Source: Actinomycetes bacterium
GTDB taxonomy: Bacteria > Actinomycetota > Acidimicrobiia > Acidimicrobiales > JABEUL01
DNA length: 33,134 nucleotides
NCBI GenBank assembly: GCA_021852345.1
Contig: JAJZNL010000003.1
Location: forward strand, 1-33,134
Direction: 5' to 3'
The notes beneath the pieces are model-generated. The model saw nothing but the letters and a program-made list of their open reading frames with translations. It was not told the origin of the DNA and made no database searches. Positions 8,582 through 15,655 of this stretch are shown here, one piece after another. Each line of letters begins with the position of its first letter. Position 1 is the first letter of the stretch. Made by a program: the position numbers and the translations under genes.

Positions 8582-8602
8582 TTGGAATTGGGTAGGCTAC
8601 CT

Positions 8603-9322
8603 TTAAGCGGTCATTGATTCGATTTGATCAAATTGATTTACGTTATCTGCTTTTTTAAAAGACTTTAATATTCTGGTCGTGGATGTGGAAAGATCTTCTT
8701 TGAAGGGTCTATAGTTAGATTCCTGCATTTGCAACGTGAAGTACACGATCATTTCAATAGTGCAAGCTAATTTATAGAACTGCACGTCTTTAAGCTGTTC
8801 ATTAATTTGGCCTATAGTCCTGTTCTCGTATCTTATTAGTATTCCGGCATTTTCCATCTGAATCAAACTAATCCTAAAACTTATTCGGGCAGCTCTGTTG
8901 AAATTTTTAGCGGTTTCCGCTTCGGTTAACAGTTTTAAAAGAGTCTGAATACTATCAATACTTTCAAAATCATCGTCCAATGTGTAAGCTTCCTTGTTGG
9001 AACCGACATGTTGGCGCCTTCTGACGATAAAGTAAATTAAAAGCCCAATAATAATCGCGAAGATTAAAATTAAAATCGTAGGTCCATTAACTCCGAGTCG
9101 ATTGCTCGCGTCACTGAAAAAAATGTGAACTATGTGACCAATAAAATTAAACACCTTTCCTAGCGTGTCGTTATACATACGATTTATGAAATTTAAAAAT
9201 GATTTGATAAAACCCAGATGCTTTGAATTAAAAGCTTTGCTTTGTAAAATTTGATCTGTTCTTTTTCTGGCTTGATCAGAAAAATGGTTATTGTTGTTTG
9301 TTGTAGCCAAAATATTATTCAT
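8603..9322 (-). CDS. DUF4129 domain-containing membrane protein
   Basis: A 239-aa protein with one strong membrane span near residues 78-102 (GPTILILIFAIIIGLLIYFIV) followed by the basic RRRQH. The soluble part carries a DUF4129-like helical domain (about 125-215), with the motif AARISFRISLIQMENAGIL, R-x-x-T-I-G-Q-I-N, and the terminal AxxIEMIVYFTLQ segment. DUF4129 commonly forms the C terminus of transglutaminase-like proteins and also occurs as stand-alone genes in this cluster. AGGA sits a few bases before the ATG. It is cotranscribed with the polytopic gene upstream (61-base gap) and DUF4350 downstream. Role unknown. Confidence 0.82.
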   Translation of the reverse strand: MNNILATTNNNNHFSDQARKRTDQILQSKAFNSKHLGFIKSFLNFINRMYNDTLGKVFNFIGHIVHIFFSDASNRLGVNGPTILILIFAIIIGLLIYFIVRRRQHVGSNKEAYTLDDDFESIDSIQTLLKLLTEAETAKNFNRAARISFRISLIQMENAGILIRYENRTIGQINEQLKDVQFYKLACTIEMIVYFTLQMQESNYRPFKEDLSTSTTRILKSFKKADNVNQFDQIESMTA

Positions 9323-9383
9323 ATTTTCCTAGATAGGGAAACTATAGTTTGATTTGTCGCAGCCTGTGCTTCTTGTGTCAAAT

Positions 9384-10670
9384 TCAATTTGAGGGATTTT
9401 GGTTTTGATCATCTGTTCCAGAATTTGGAGGGTTATCGGCGTGCTCAGTCCCTTGTCCGCTTATTTCGCCGGTTACGTCCGGAGAATTTATATAGGGATT
9501 GTTTTGGACCTGTGGCGATGAGTACTGGCCGGATTGTCCCGGCGCATTTGGCCTATAGTCGGAATAATTTGTTGGCCAAGGAGTTCCGCCAGAGCCGGGA
9601 TAGTCACCAGGCGATTGAAAAAATTGGTTTTGAGGTTGACCTGAGCGCAGATAATTAGGTCTTGGTATGTTTGGATTGTATTGGTTCGGAACGTGGTGTC
9701 CTAAGTCGTAGCCTAGGCCCGTGGCAAGCATCTCTACGTCAAATCCCTCATGTCTTACCCTTTGATCTACGTAAGTTACTGTTATTACCGCTGAAAAAAG
9801 AGTAGTTGCAATTAAAAGGCTCCCGGTGTATATAACTAAATACATTACAAAATAGTTACCGAATCCGTTGCCGATAGATAAAATGAGTGATGTTGCAAAT
9901 TGTAAGATAAAAGAAAAAAACCCAACCAGCAAATAAGCAACAAAATAAGTTCCCAATATATCAAAAAAGCCTTTTTTGACTATTTTGAATGCCCGTTTTA
10001 TATTGGAAAATCCTTTTTCGTTTTCAAGAAATAAAATCGGTATATTCAGGCTAAAAGCGAGCACGGCAAAGATGATAAATGTGACAATTGCAATTCCAGC
10101 ATAAAAACCGATCGTAACATTCAACAATACGTCGTGAAATAAGGAATTGGCGAATACGATCGACACAAATGTTGCAAAATAACTGGCTGCCAAGATTGGG
10201 GTTTCAATTACTACTGCTTCGATGGCTATCCAGACAACTGAATGAATTTTTTTAAATATAAATTTTATGGATTCTGAAATTGTTGAGTTTCTGTCCACGT
10301 AGGTGTCCGTTAAAACCTTAAATGTTGCTGTGTAAGCGTATATGGAAACAAAATATTGCAGCAAAGCAACGAATGCAATAAGGGCGAATATGTTAAAAGA
10401 GAGCCCGTGCAACTTAAAGTTGATTGCGGTTGAATTTTGTTGGTTCGGAGATATAATAACTGGAGATGTAACAGTTGGTGAAAAGTTATTTAAGTTTTTA
10501 TCGAGAAGGACAGTTATCAAATATGCACTTAGCCCGGCCATAATGACGGCAAATGATACAGCAACTGGTGCGGTTATCGCAACTATCTTTTTAAAAGATG
10601 CTCTCCAAAGTTTTAATGAGACATCTATCCTTTCGCCAAGTTTGAGAGGACGTAATATTGTTTGTGGCAT
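9384..10670 (-). CDS. Polytopic membrane protein resembling the GPDPase membrane domain, with Pro/Gln/Asn-rich tail
   Basis: A 428-aa protein. The N-terminal approximately 300 residues contain about six hydrophobic segments, starting with VAVSFAVIMAGLSAYLITVL. The pattern LRPLKLGERIDVSLKLWRAS at the N terminus is the familiar opening of actinobacterial proteins annotated as glycerophosphoryl diester phosphodiesterase membrane domain or unnamed membrane proteins. No phosphodiesterase active site is present. After a cytoplasmic-looking linker (TGLGYDLGHHVPNQYNPN), the last 90 or so residues are low complexity, rich in Pro, Gln, Asn, Gly and Ser. It is the first gene of the leftward DUF4129-DUF4350-MoxR-DUF58 run. 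The domain assignment is moderate; membrane topology and tail composition are directly visible. Confidence 0.75.
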   Translation of the reverse strand: MPQTILRPLKLGERIDVSLKLWRASFKKIVAITAPVAVSFAVIMAGLSAYLITVLLDKNLNNFSPTVTSPVIISPNQQNSTAINFKLHGLSFNIFALIAFVALLQYFVSIYAYTATFKVLTDTYVDRNSTISESIKFIFKKIHSVVWIAIEAVVIETPILAASYFATFVSIVFANSLFHDVLLNVTIGFYAGIAIVTFIIFAVLAFSLNIPILFLENEKGFSNIKRAFKIVKKGFFDILGTYFVAYLLVGFFSFILQFATSLILSIGNGFGNYFVMYLVIYTGSLLIATTLFSAVITVTYVDQRVRHEGFDVEMLATGLGYDLGHHVPNQYNPNIPRPNYLRSGQPQNQFFQSPGDYPGSGGTPWPTNYSDYRPNAPGQSGQYSSPQVQNNPYINSPDVTGEISGQGTEHADNPPNSGTDDQNQNPSN

Positions 10671-10811
10671 GGTTATAATTTAACCTAATTTAGTTATTAT
10701 GTGCATATATAAATTTTGTTTATTTAAGATTTGCCGTTTGACTAAGATTGAATCGAAACTTCTATTGTCTGTATATTCTACTTTCATGAAAATTTGGAAA
10801 ATATGTTACAG

Positions 10812-10885
10812 TACGCCCGGAGGGATTCGAACCCCCAACATTCTGATCCGAAGTCAGACGCTCTATCCGATTGAACTACGGGCGC
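10812..10885 (-). tRNA. tRNA-Arg (anticodon UCG)
   Basis: Read on the minus strand, the acceptor 5' strand is GCGCCCG (10885-10879) and the 3' strand CGGGCGT, giving six Watson-Crick pairs and a terminal G1-U72 wobble. The anticodon arm TCTGA-CTTCGGA-TCAGA places TCG at 10851-10849. The T-arm contains GGTTCGAATCC and the D-arm AGTTCAATCGGATAGAGC. CCA is not encoded. It decodes CGA. Confidence 0.94.
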
Positions 10886-11283
10886 TAACTAAATTTCTAC
10901 ATATAAGTATAAGTCAAAAAACCTATAACTTATTTTTAATTGGTCGATTAGTTTGGTCTAGGATACGTTGGTGCCTGTGAATCATATTTGCGGTTGCTAT
11001 ATTTTTTGCAAAAGTTACCCACCTTATTCCCAACTGGTCTTTGTTAATTTAAATTTATAAGTGCACTAGCAGTTCATCCGTTGCAGTAAATTAATAATCG
11101 TTTCCACTGAATTGAGATTTCACTGAATTGAGATCGTTTTGGCAATGAATATTAAGGTGGGTTAATCACGGTGTTCGTCCACCTTGAAGAACTTTATATG
11201 TGCAGCATTACTTCATATGTGTAAGATAGTTTAATTCAGGGGTAAATAATAACCAATGTCGTGAAAATGTATTAGGTTATTTG
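10886..11283. other. Intergenic region between two tRNA-Arg genes, with a short tandem duplication
   Basis: No gene is visible in about 400 bases. The one structured element is a direct repeat: CACTGAATTGAGAT occurs at 11105-11118 and 11121-11134 (period 16), a local duplication. No promoter of good quality was found for the downstream tRNA. Confidence 0.5.
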
Positions 11284-11357
11284 TACGCTCGGCAGGACTT
11301 GAACCTGCAACCTTCTGATTCGTAGTCAGACACTCTATCCAATTGAGCTACGAGCGC
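11284..11357 (-). tRNA. tRNA-Arg (anticodon ACG)
   Basis: On the minus strand the acceptor arm GCGCTCG (11357-11351) pairs with CGAGCGT, again ending in G1-U72. The anticodon arm TCTGA-CTACGAA-TCAGA places ACG at 11323-11321; A34 is normally edited to inosine to read CGU/CGC/CGA, so a TadA-type deaminase is expected elsewhere. The T-arm is GGTTCAAGTCC. CCA is not encoded. Confidence 0.94.
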
Positions 11358-11676
11358 CAGTTAGCTCTATATATCTTAGCTTGCCATATGGCCAACAAAT
11401 AAACCCGCAGTATTTATAAACCGTAGTATTTAATACAAAAAATTCATAGCCGCTTCGTTTTGCACGTAGCTGCAATTTATTATTAAATTGCAGCTTGTAA
11501 CTGTTTGCTTAAAATATCGTTAAAAAAGAGCTGTGAATTTGTGTGTCTTAAGAAATTGCCGATAAATTAATAAGAATAAATATTGTTAAAAAATAAAAAT
11601 TTGTTTATTTTGCCAGATTTGCCAGTACTGAAGAGTCTAATTAGTGTATTTATTCGATAGAAGAAAGCTGAAACGG
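11358..11676. other. AT-rich intergenic region upstream of the SigE-like gene
   Basis: About 320 bases hold no gene. The stretch is very AT-rich, especially 11560-11620, and presumably carries divergent promoters for the leftward tRNA and the rightward sigma factor gene; I could not identify a confident -35/-10 pair. Confidence 0.4.
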
Positions 11677-12270
11677 ATGAATAAGACTTGTAATATTGTA
11701 GATGCCGAAACTGCCCAATTGAGCGCAACGGTTCAAGTGGGCGATGAGATGGATGCAGGCGACTCTGATTATGGAATAGAACTCGATGAGAGTGACAAAG
11801 AGACAGAAGAATATATGTCGTTTCGGGATTTTTATCACCAGAATTTTAGTGATTTGGTAAAGCTGGCATATCTGTTTGTGAGAGATCTTGATGTAGCTCA
11901 GGACGTAACTCAGGATACATTAGTGTCAGTTTGTAAGCGCTATGATCATCTTTCGGCTCCAAAATCATATACAAGAGTTGCATTGGTTAATAAATGCAAA
12001 TCCTATATACGGTCCAGGATATATGAAAGACAAAAATTAGAGAGGATTTCAACTAACTCTAAGGAGGAATCAAATGAAGAAATTGACTACTTGGAATTGT
12101 TGGATATTCTTAAACCAAAACAGAAGACAGCCGTTATCTTGAGATATTATCTGGGTTTTTCCGACAAAGAGATAGCCAAGGTAATAAATTGCAGAGCTGC
12201 ATCGGTTTCGAGCTTAATAATGAGATCGTTAAATGCAATTAAACAAAATGCTGAATCGGCCAGCAACTAA
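11677..12270 (+). CDS. SigE-family ECF RNA polymerase sigma factor
   Basis: A 197-aa sigma-70 factor of the ECF class. Region 2 is seen in FRDFYHQNFSDLVKLAYLFV...DLDVAQDVTQDTLVSVCKRY. The linker YTRVALVNKCKSYIRSR follows the SigE-family layout (YVRRxLVNxxxxxxRR). Region 4 has a helix-turn-helix, LKPKQKTAVILRYYLGFSDK followed by EIAKVINCRAASVSSLIMRS. The first 45 residues are an acidic extension absent from most relatives. The ATG at 11677 follows AGAAAG by 9 bases; a GTG at 11644 with AAGAG 8 bases before it would add 11 residues and cannot be excluded. The gene is followed after 31 bases by a single-span membrane protein with a Ser/Thr-rich exterior, a plausible regulator (inference). Confidence 0.88.
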   Translation: MNKTCNIVDAETAQLSATVQVGDEMDAGDSDYGIELDESDKETEEYMSFRDFYHQNFSDLVKLAYLFVRDLDVAQDVTQDTLVSVCKRYDHLSAPKSYTRVALVNKCKSYIRSRIYERQKLERISTNSKEESNEEIDYLELLDILKPKQKTAVILRYYLGFSDKEIAKVINCRAASVSSLIMRSLNAIKQNAESASN

Positions 12271-12301
12271 TTAAAAAATAGATTAAGAAAGGTTAACTCA
12301 A

Positions 12302-12850
12302 ATGAACGATTTTGAAGAAGAATTAAAGCAGATGTTGCATTCTGCTGTAAATAAAATTTCACCCGAACCCAACTATAACTCAAAGATCTTCTCAGCTGCC
12401 AAGCCACACGGTTTAATGGTTAAAGCAGTTGCTACCTGTATAGTGGCGACGCTTGCGGCATGGGGATATTTCATTGCCACTAATTCAAATGGAGGGTCTG
12501 TAAAGGTTTCGTCGGTTAATTCGAGCAGCCCAATTCCTACTACAACGGTACACGGGATTTCAAACCCGGGGACAACTACTTCGGTTGCATCAAAACTAAA
12601 TACCAATATAAGCACATCGACGGTGAAAGTCGGGGAAAAAGAGACAGAATCTCCGGAATCAAGTTCAAACTCTTGCGATACTACTGGTACTACCGTAACG
12701 GCAACAACTACATGTACGACCAGTTCTTCCGGTGATATCTCTGGATCTACATCAGATAACTCCAATACATCCTCATCTTCTGACACCAACACACCTTCCA
12801 CCTCAACATCATCCTCTGACTCATCCTCACCTTCATCAGGCGACAATTAA
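12302..12850 (+). CDS. Single-span membrane protein with Ser/Thr-rich extracellular tail, probable sigma-factor partner
   Basis: A 182-aa protein in three parts: an acidic N-terminal helix (NDFEEELKQMLHSAVNKI), one membrane span near residues 40-60 (VKAVATCIVATLAAWGYFIA), and an external tail of about 120 residues that is mostly Ser, Thr, Gly, Asn and Asp. Two to three Cys lie in the middle (SNSCDTTGTT..TTTCTTSS). The ribosome site AGAAAGG lies 9 bases before the ATG. It is the second gene of a sigma-factor operon, where anti-sigma factors normally sit, but it lacks the HxxxCxxC zinc motif of ZAS anti-sigma factors. The low-complexity tail could be glycosylated or span the wall. Role as anti-sigma or target is inference; the architecture is directly visible. 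Confidence 0.72.
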   Translation: MNDFEEELKQMLHSAVNKISPEPNYNSKIFSAAKPHGLMVKAVATCIVATLAAWGYFIATNSNGGSVKVSSVNSSSPIPTTTVHGISNPGTTTSVASKLNTNISTSTVKVGEKETESPESSSNSCDTTGTTVTATTTCTTSSSGDISGSTSDNSNTSSSSDTNTPSTSTSSSDSSSPSSGDN

Positions 12851-12864
12851 GATATCGCCTGATG
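12834..12864 (+). terminator. 10-bp hairpin spanning the stop codon, possible terminator
   Basis: CATCAGGCGA (12834-12843) and TCGCCTGATG (12855-12864) form a perfect 10-bp stem with an 11-base loop that contains the TAA stop (12848-12850). There is no T-run after the stem, so it may act as a weak or factor-assisted terminator, or protect the mRNA 3' end. Confidence 0.5.
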
Positions 12865-13444
12865 TGAGTCAGTGGCCAAATTTTGCCTCGACAATTTAAG
12901 GCACTGGTTTGAGTGGAATTTAAGTTAGGTCTGATTTACGCAACTGGTTTAAATGGTTTAAAAAGACAATTTTTAATCCAGTTGCGAAGACTAATTTTAC
13001 GGTGGATAAAATGACAAGTTGTTTTGTCTTCTAAAGACAGCGATGCCATGAGAGTTAGTTTGAAGACAGCTTTTCGAGTCATGACTTTTTAAGGATGCAT
13101 AAATTAACCGCAAACGGTTTGGCATTTTGTTAATTTTGTGTTAATTAAGGAGCCCGTATATTGACTAAGAAAATACTAAATTTAACGGTTCGGGTAGGCT
13201 AAATTTGCGCTGGGAGTAATGAATCTCATGCAAAATCCTACTTAAAGTGTTAAAAATAGTAGTAACATTTTTTAAAAAATTACTGCCATCACCATTAGGA
13301 ACTTCCATAGTTTTAATTGGCAAATAATACGTATAAAGTTATATACAATAGCTAAAAGCAATTATTTATTTTTTAAAGATCTTAAATGATTTTAAATGAT
13401 AATGTGATTGCTTTGTGAGTTTAAAAACCAAAAAAGGAGTTAAG
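12865..13444 (+). other. Long leader/intergenic region before glnII
   Basis: About 580 bases without a standard gene. It contains a 9-bp inverted repeat, CGCAACTGG (12939-12947) with CCAGTTGCG (12978-12986); a small hairpin TGTCTT-CTA-AAGACA (13025-13039); an SD-preceded 13-codon ORF (13161-13202); and an imperfect palindrome GTAAC...TTAC at 13262-13283 (T6A6 core). The last resembles, only loosely, GTnAC-type nitrogen-regulator half sites. Nitrogen control of glnII would be expected, but no confident regulator site or promoter can be named. Confidence 0.4.
13161..13202 (+). CDS. Possible 13-aa leader peptide upstream of glnII
   Basis: AAGGAG (13147-13152) stands 8 bases before a TTG that opens 13 codons (MTKKILNLTVRVG) and ends at TAA 13200-13202. 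The ideal spacing of a perfect ribosome site is the only support. It could be a leader peptide or a chance match; there is no homology evidence. Confidence 0.2.
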   Translation: MTKKILNLTVRVG

Positions 13445-14449
13445 TTGAGCTATCAAGCAGAATATATTTGGATTGACGGTACCGAACCTTCGCCTTTGCT
13501 GAGAAGCAAGACCAGAATTATTAAAGACGGTAAAGAACCTGGGATTTGGGGATTCGATGGTTCAAGCACGAATCAGGCAACTGGAAGCGATTCCGATTGT
13601 GTATTGCGTCCCGTTTTCATCTGTACGGATCCGCTAAGGCGTCCGGGAGATAAATTAGTGATGTGTGAAGTACTTTTAACAGACTTCAGCCCGCACCCTT
13701 CGAATACGAGAGCAAAATGTGTTGAAGTCGCCGAAAAATATAAGGACTTTGAACCGTGGTTCGGGATAGAACAAGAATATACCTTTTTGAAAAATTTGAG
13801 ACCGTTGGGTTGGCCGGAAAACGGATACCCTGCCCCCCAGGGACCTTATTACTGTGGTGTCGGCGGCGATAAAATGCCAGGGCGTGAAATCGTAGAAAGG
13901 CATACTGCTGCATGTTTAGATGCCGGCTTGGCAATTGAAGGTACGAATGCTGAAGTTATGATGGGTCAATGGGAGTTCCAAATGGGTGTCCTTCCTCCAC
14001 CTGAAATCGGAGATCAGCTCTGGGTTGCAAGATGGTTGCTTTTTAGGATAGCTGAAGACTTTGGAGTTTTTGCCACCTTAGAGCCTAAACCTATTTTGGG
14101 AGATTGGAATGGCGCTGGCGCTCATACCAATTTTTCAACAAAGCAAATGCGTGAAGACGGTGGTTGGGATGCCATAATTGCCGGCTGTGAAGCCTTGGGG
14201 AAAAAGGTTAACGAGCACATTAGCAATTACGGAGTAGGCATAGAGATGAGATTGACTGGAGCTCACGAAACGGCTCACTATAGTCAGTTTAGCTACGGAA
14301 CATCAGACAGGGGAGCATCAATTCGAATTCCGTGGGCGGTTGCTAAAGACAAGAAAGGTTGGATTGAAGATAGAAGACCCAATGCCAATATGGATCCTTA
14401 TGTGGTGTCACGTTTGATAGTTGATACGGTCTGCTCAGCTGCTTCTTAA
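13445..14449 (+). CDS. glnII: Glutamine synthetase type II (beta-Grasp)
   Basis: GSII makes glutamine from glutamate, ammonia and ATP, and is the decameric, eukaryote-like form found in several actinobacteria. The TTG at 13445 is the likely start: AAAGGAG sits 5 bases upstream and the product then begins MSYQAEYIWIDGTEPSPLLR, as in homologues; the GTG at 13415 adds ten residues unlike the family. The length of 334 aa fits. Visible family motifs include WGFDGSSTNQA, WFGIEQEYTF (metal/glutamate site), PQGPYYCGVG, NAEVMMGQWEFQMG, GDWNGAGAHTNFSTKQMR (nucleotide/substrate loop), RGASIRIP and EDRRPNANMDPY. It appears monocistronic: a 580-base leader precedes it and a strong terminator follows 24 bases after the stop. 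No GSI gene is in the window. Confidence 0.96.
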   Translation: MSYQAEYIWIDGTEPSPLLRSKTRIIKDGKEPGIWGFDGSSTNQATGSDSDCVLRPVFICTDPLRRPGDKLVMCEVLLTDFSPHPSNTRAKCVEVAEKYKDFEPWFGIEQEYTFLKNLRPLGWPENGYPAPQGPYYCGVGGDKMPGREIVERHTAACLDAGLAIEGTNAEVMMGQWEFQMGVLPPPEIGDQLWVARWLLFRIAEDFGVFATLEPKPILGDWNGAGAHTNFSTKQMREDGGWDAIIAGCEALGKKVNEHISNYGVGIEMRLTGAHETAHYSQFSYGTSDRGASIRIPWAVAKDKKGWIEDRRPNANMDPYVVSRLIVDTVCSAAS

Positions 14450-14473
14450 ATAGTAATTGTTTTCAATTTGTAA

Positions 14474-14514
14474 ATTAACGGCGCAGTTTATCTGCGCCGT
14501 TAATTTGTTTTAGT
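14474..14514 (+). terminator. Rho-independent terminator of glnII
   Basis: ATTAACGGCGCAG (14474-14486) and CTGCGCCGTTAAT (14492-14504) form a perfect 13-bp stem with a 5-base loop TTTAT, followed by a T-rich run (TTTGTTTTAG). It is the clearest intrinsic terminator in the window. Confidence 0.92.
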
Positions 14515-14713
14515 AGGTTTTATCTGAATTCAAATTTTGAATCAAGGTATTTCATTGCAGAAGGGCTATACGAATGCTTAACCGAAATCATTTTTGTGAT
14601 CTTTGTGGTTGAGATTATCATTTAACGAAATCTTTGCGTGGTTGCATTTAGGTATTTACAAATTTAGTTTTTCAATTTGAAGTTATTTTTTTGTTTTAAT
14701 AGAATTTAGGTGA

Positions 14714-15655
14714 GTGAAAGAAAAAGTATTGCAAGTTGTCGATCTAGTTAAAACCTATACAGGTTTGCGACCGGTTCATGCGGTTCGCGGAATAAGTTTC
14801 GACGTTATGAAAGGTGAAATATTTGGTTTATTGGGACCGAACGGCGCTGGTAAGACCACCACAGTGGGAATTGCCACAACGAGGGTGGTACCAACGTCGG
14901 GAACTGTTTTAGTAGACTCCGTTAATGCGATAAGCGATCCTCAGAATGCGAAGATGAGGATGGGGGTGGTTACTCAATTTAATACGCTTGACAGGTCACT
15001 GAATGTTCGAGAAAATTTGTTTTATCATTGCAGGTATTTTGGGTACTCATCCAAAGAAGCTAAAGCCAGAGCGGATGAATTACTTGAGCTATTCCAACTT
15101 ACCGACAAGGTTAAGGCTAAACCGATTGATTTATCCGGCGGATTGGCCCAGCGAGTACAATTGGCGCGTGCGATTGCGCATTATCCGAAGTTATTGTTTT
15201 TGGACGAACCTACTGCCGGTCTTGACCCACAAAGCAGATTAGCTCTTTGGGAGGTGGTTAAAGTACTACAGGAACAGGGAGTTACCGTGATACTAACAAC
15301 CCATTATATGGAAGAGGCCGATGTATTATGTGATCGGGTTGCCATAGTGGACTATGGAAAAATACTTAAAGTCGACACGCCTGAAAATTTGAAAAAGTCT
15401 CTTGGCGCATCGACTTTTTTGGACCTAAAGTTTGTCGAAACAACTGCTGATGATCTAAGCAAGATTGAGGCGATGGATGAAGTAATGGAAGTTGAGCAAC
15501 TGACTGATCGAGTTAGAATATCTCTTAAAGATTCTAATTCGGTAGCAATAGTAATACAAAAAGCCGTCACGATGGGACTTAAAGACGTGTCAATTATAGA
15601 GCCGACTTTGGAGAGTGTCTTTATTAAGCTGACTGGGAGGGAGCTACGTGACTGA
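14714..15655 (+). CDS. ABC transporter ATP-binding protein, DrrA/daunorubicin-resistance type
   Basis: A 313-aa ATPase subunit of an ABC-2 exporter. Walker A is GPNGAGKT (residues 41-48), the Q-loop TQFNTLD, the signature LSGGLAQRVQLARA (normally LSGGMRRR or LSGGQxQR), Walker B LLFLDEPTAGLDP, and the H-loop LTTHYMEEAD. The C-terminal 90 residues form the regulatory domain typical of the DrrA group (DRVAIVDYGKILKVDTPENL onwards). The GTG start at 14714 has TTAGG just before it. The stop overlaps the start of the permease by 8 bases, so the two are translationally coupled. The pair probably exports a lipid, drug or other hydrophobic substrate; the substrate cannot be told. Confidence 0.93.
   Translation: MKEKVLQVVDLVKTYTGLRPVHAVRGISFDVMKGEIFGLLGPNGAGKTTTVGIATTRVVPTSGTVLVDSVNAISDPQNAKMRMGVVTQFNTLDRSLNVRENLFYHCRYFGYSSKEAKARADELLELFQLTDKVKAKPIDLSGGLAQRVQLARAIAHYPKLLFLDEPTAGLDPQSRLALWEVVKVLQEQGVTVILTTHYMEEADVLCDRVAIVDYGKILKVDTPENLKKSLGASTFLDLKFVETTADDLSKIEAMDEVMEVEQLTDRVRISLKDSNSVAIVIQKAVTMGLKDVSIIEPTLESVFIKLTGRELRD

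Noticed and set aside
10699..10980. 93-aa ORF on the plus strand
   Set aside because: It runs through tRNA-Arg(UCG) in antisense and has no coding features.
12373..12846. 157-aa ORF on the minus strand, Glu/Val/Asp-rich
   Set aside because: It is the antisense shadow of the Ser/Thr-rich tail gene at 12302-12850; composition is a mirror of the repeats and it has no ribosome site.
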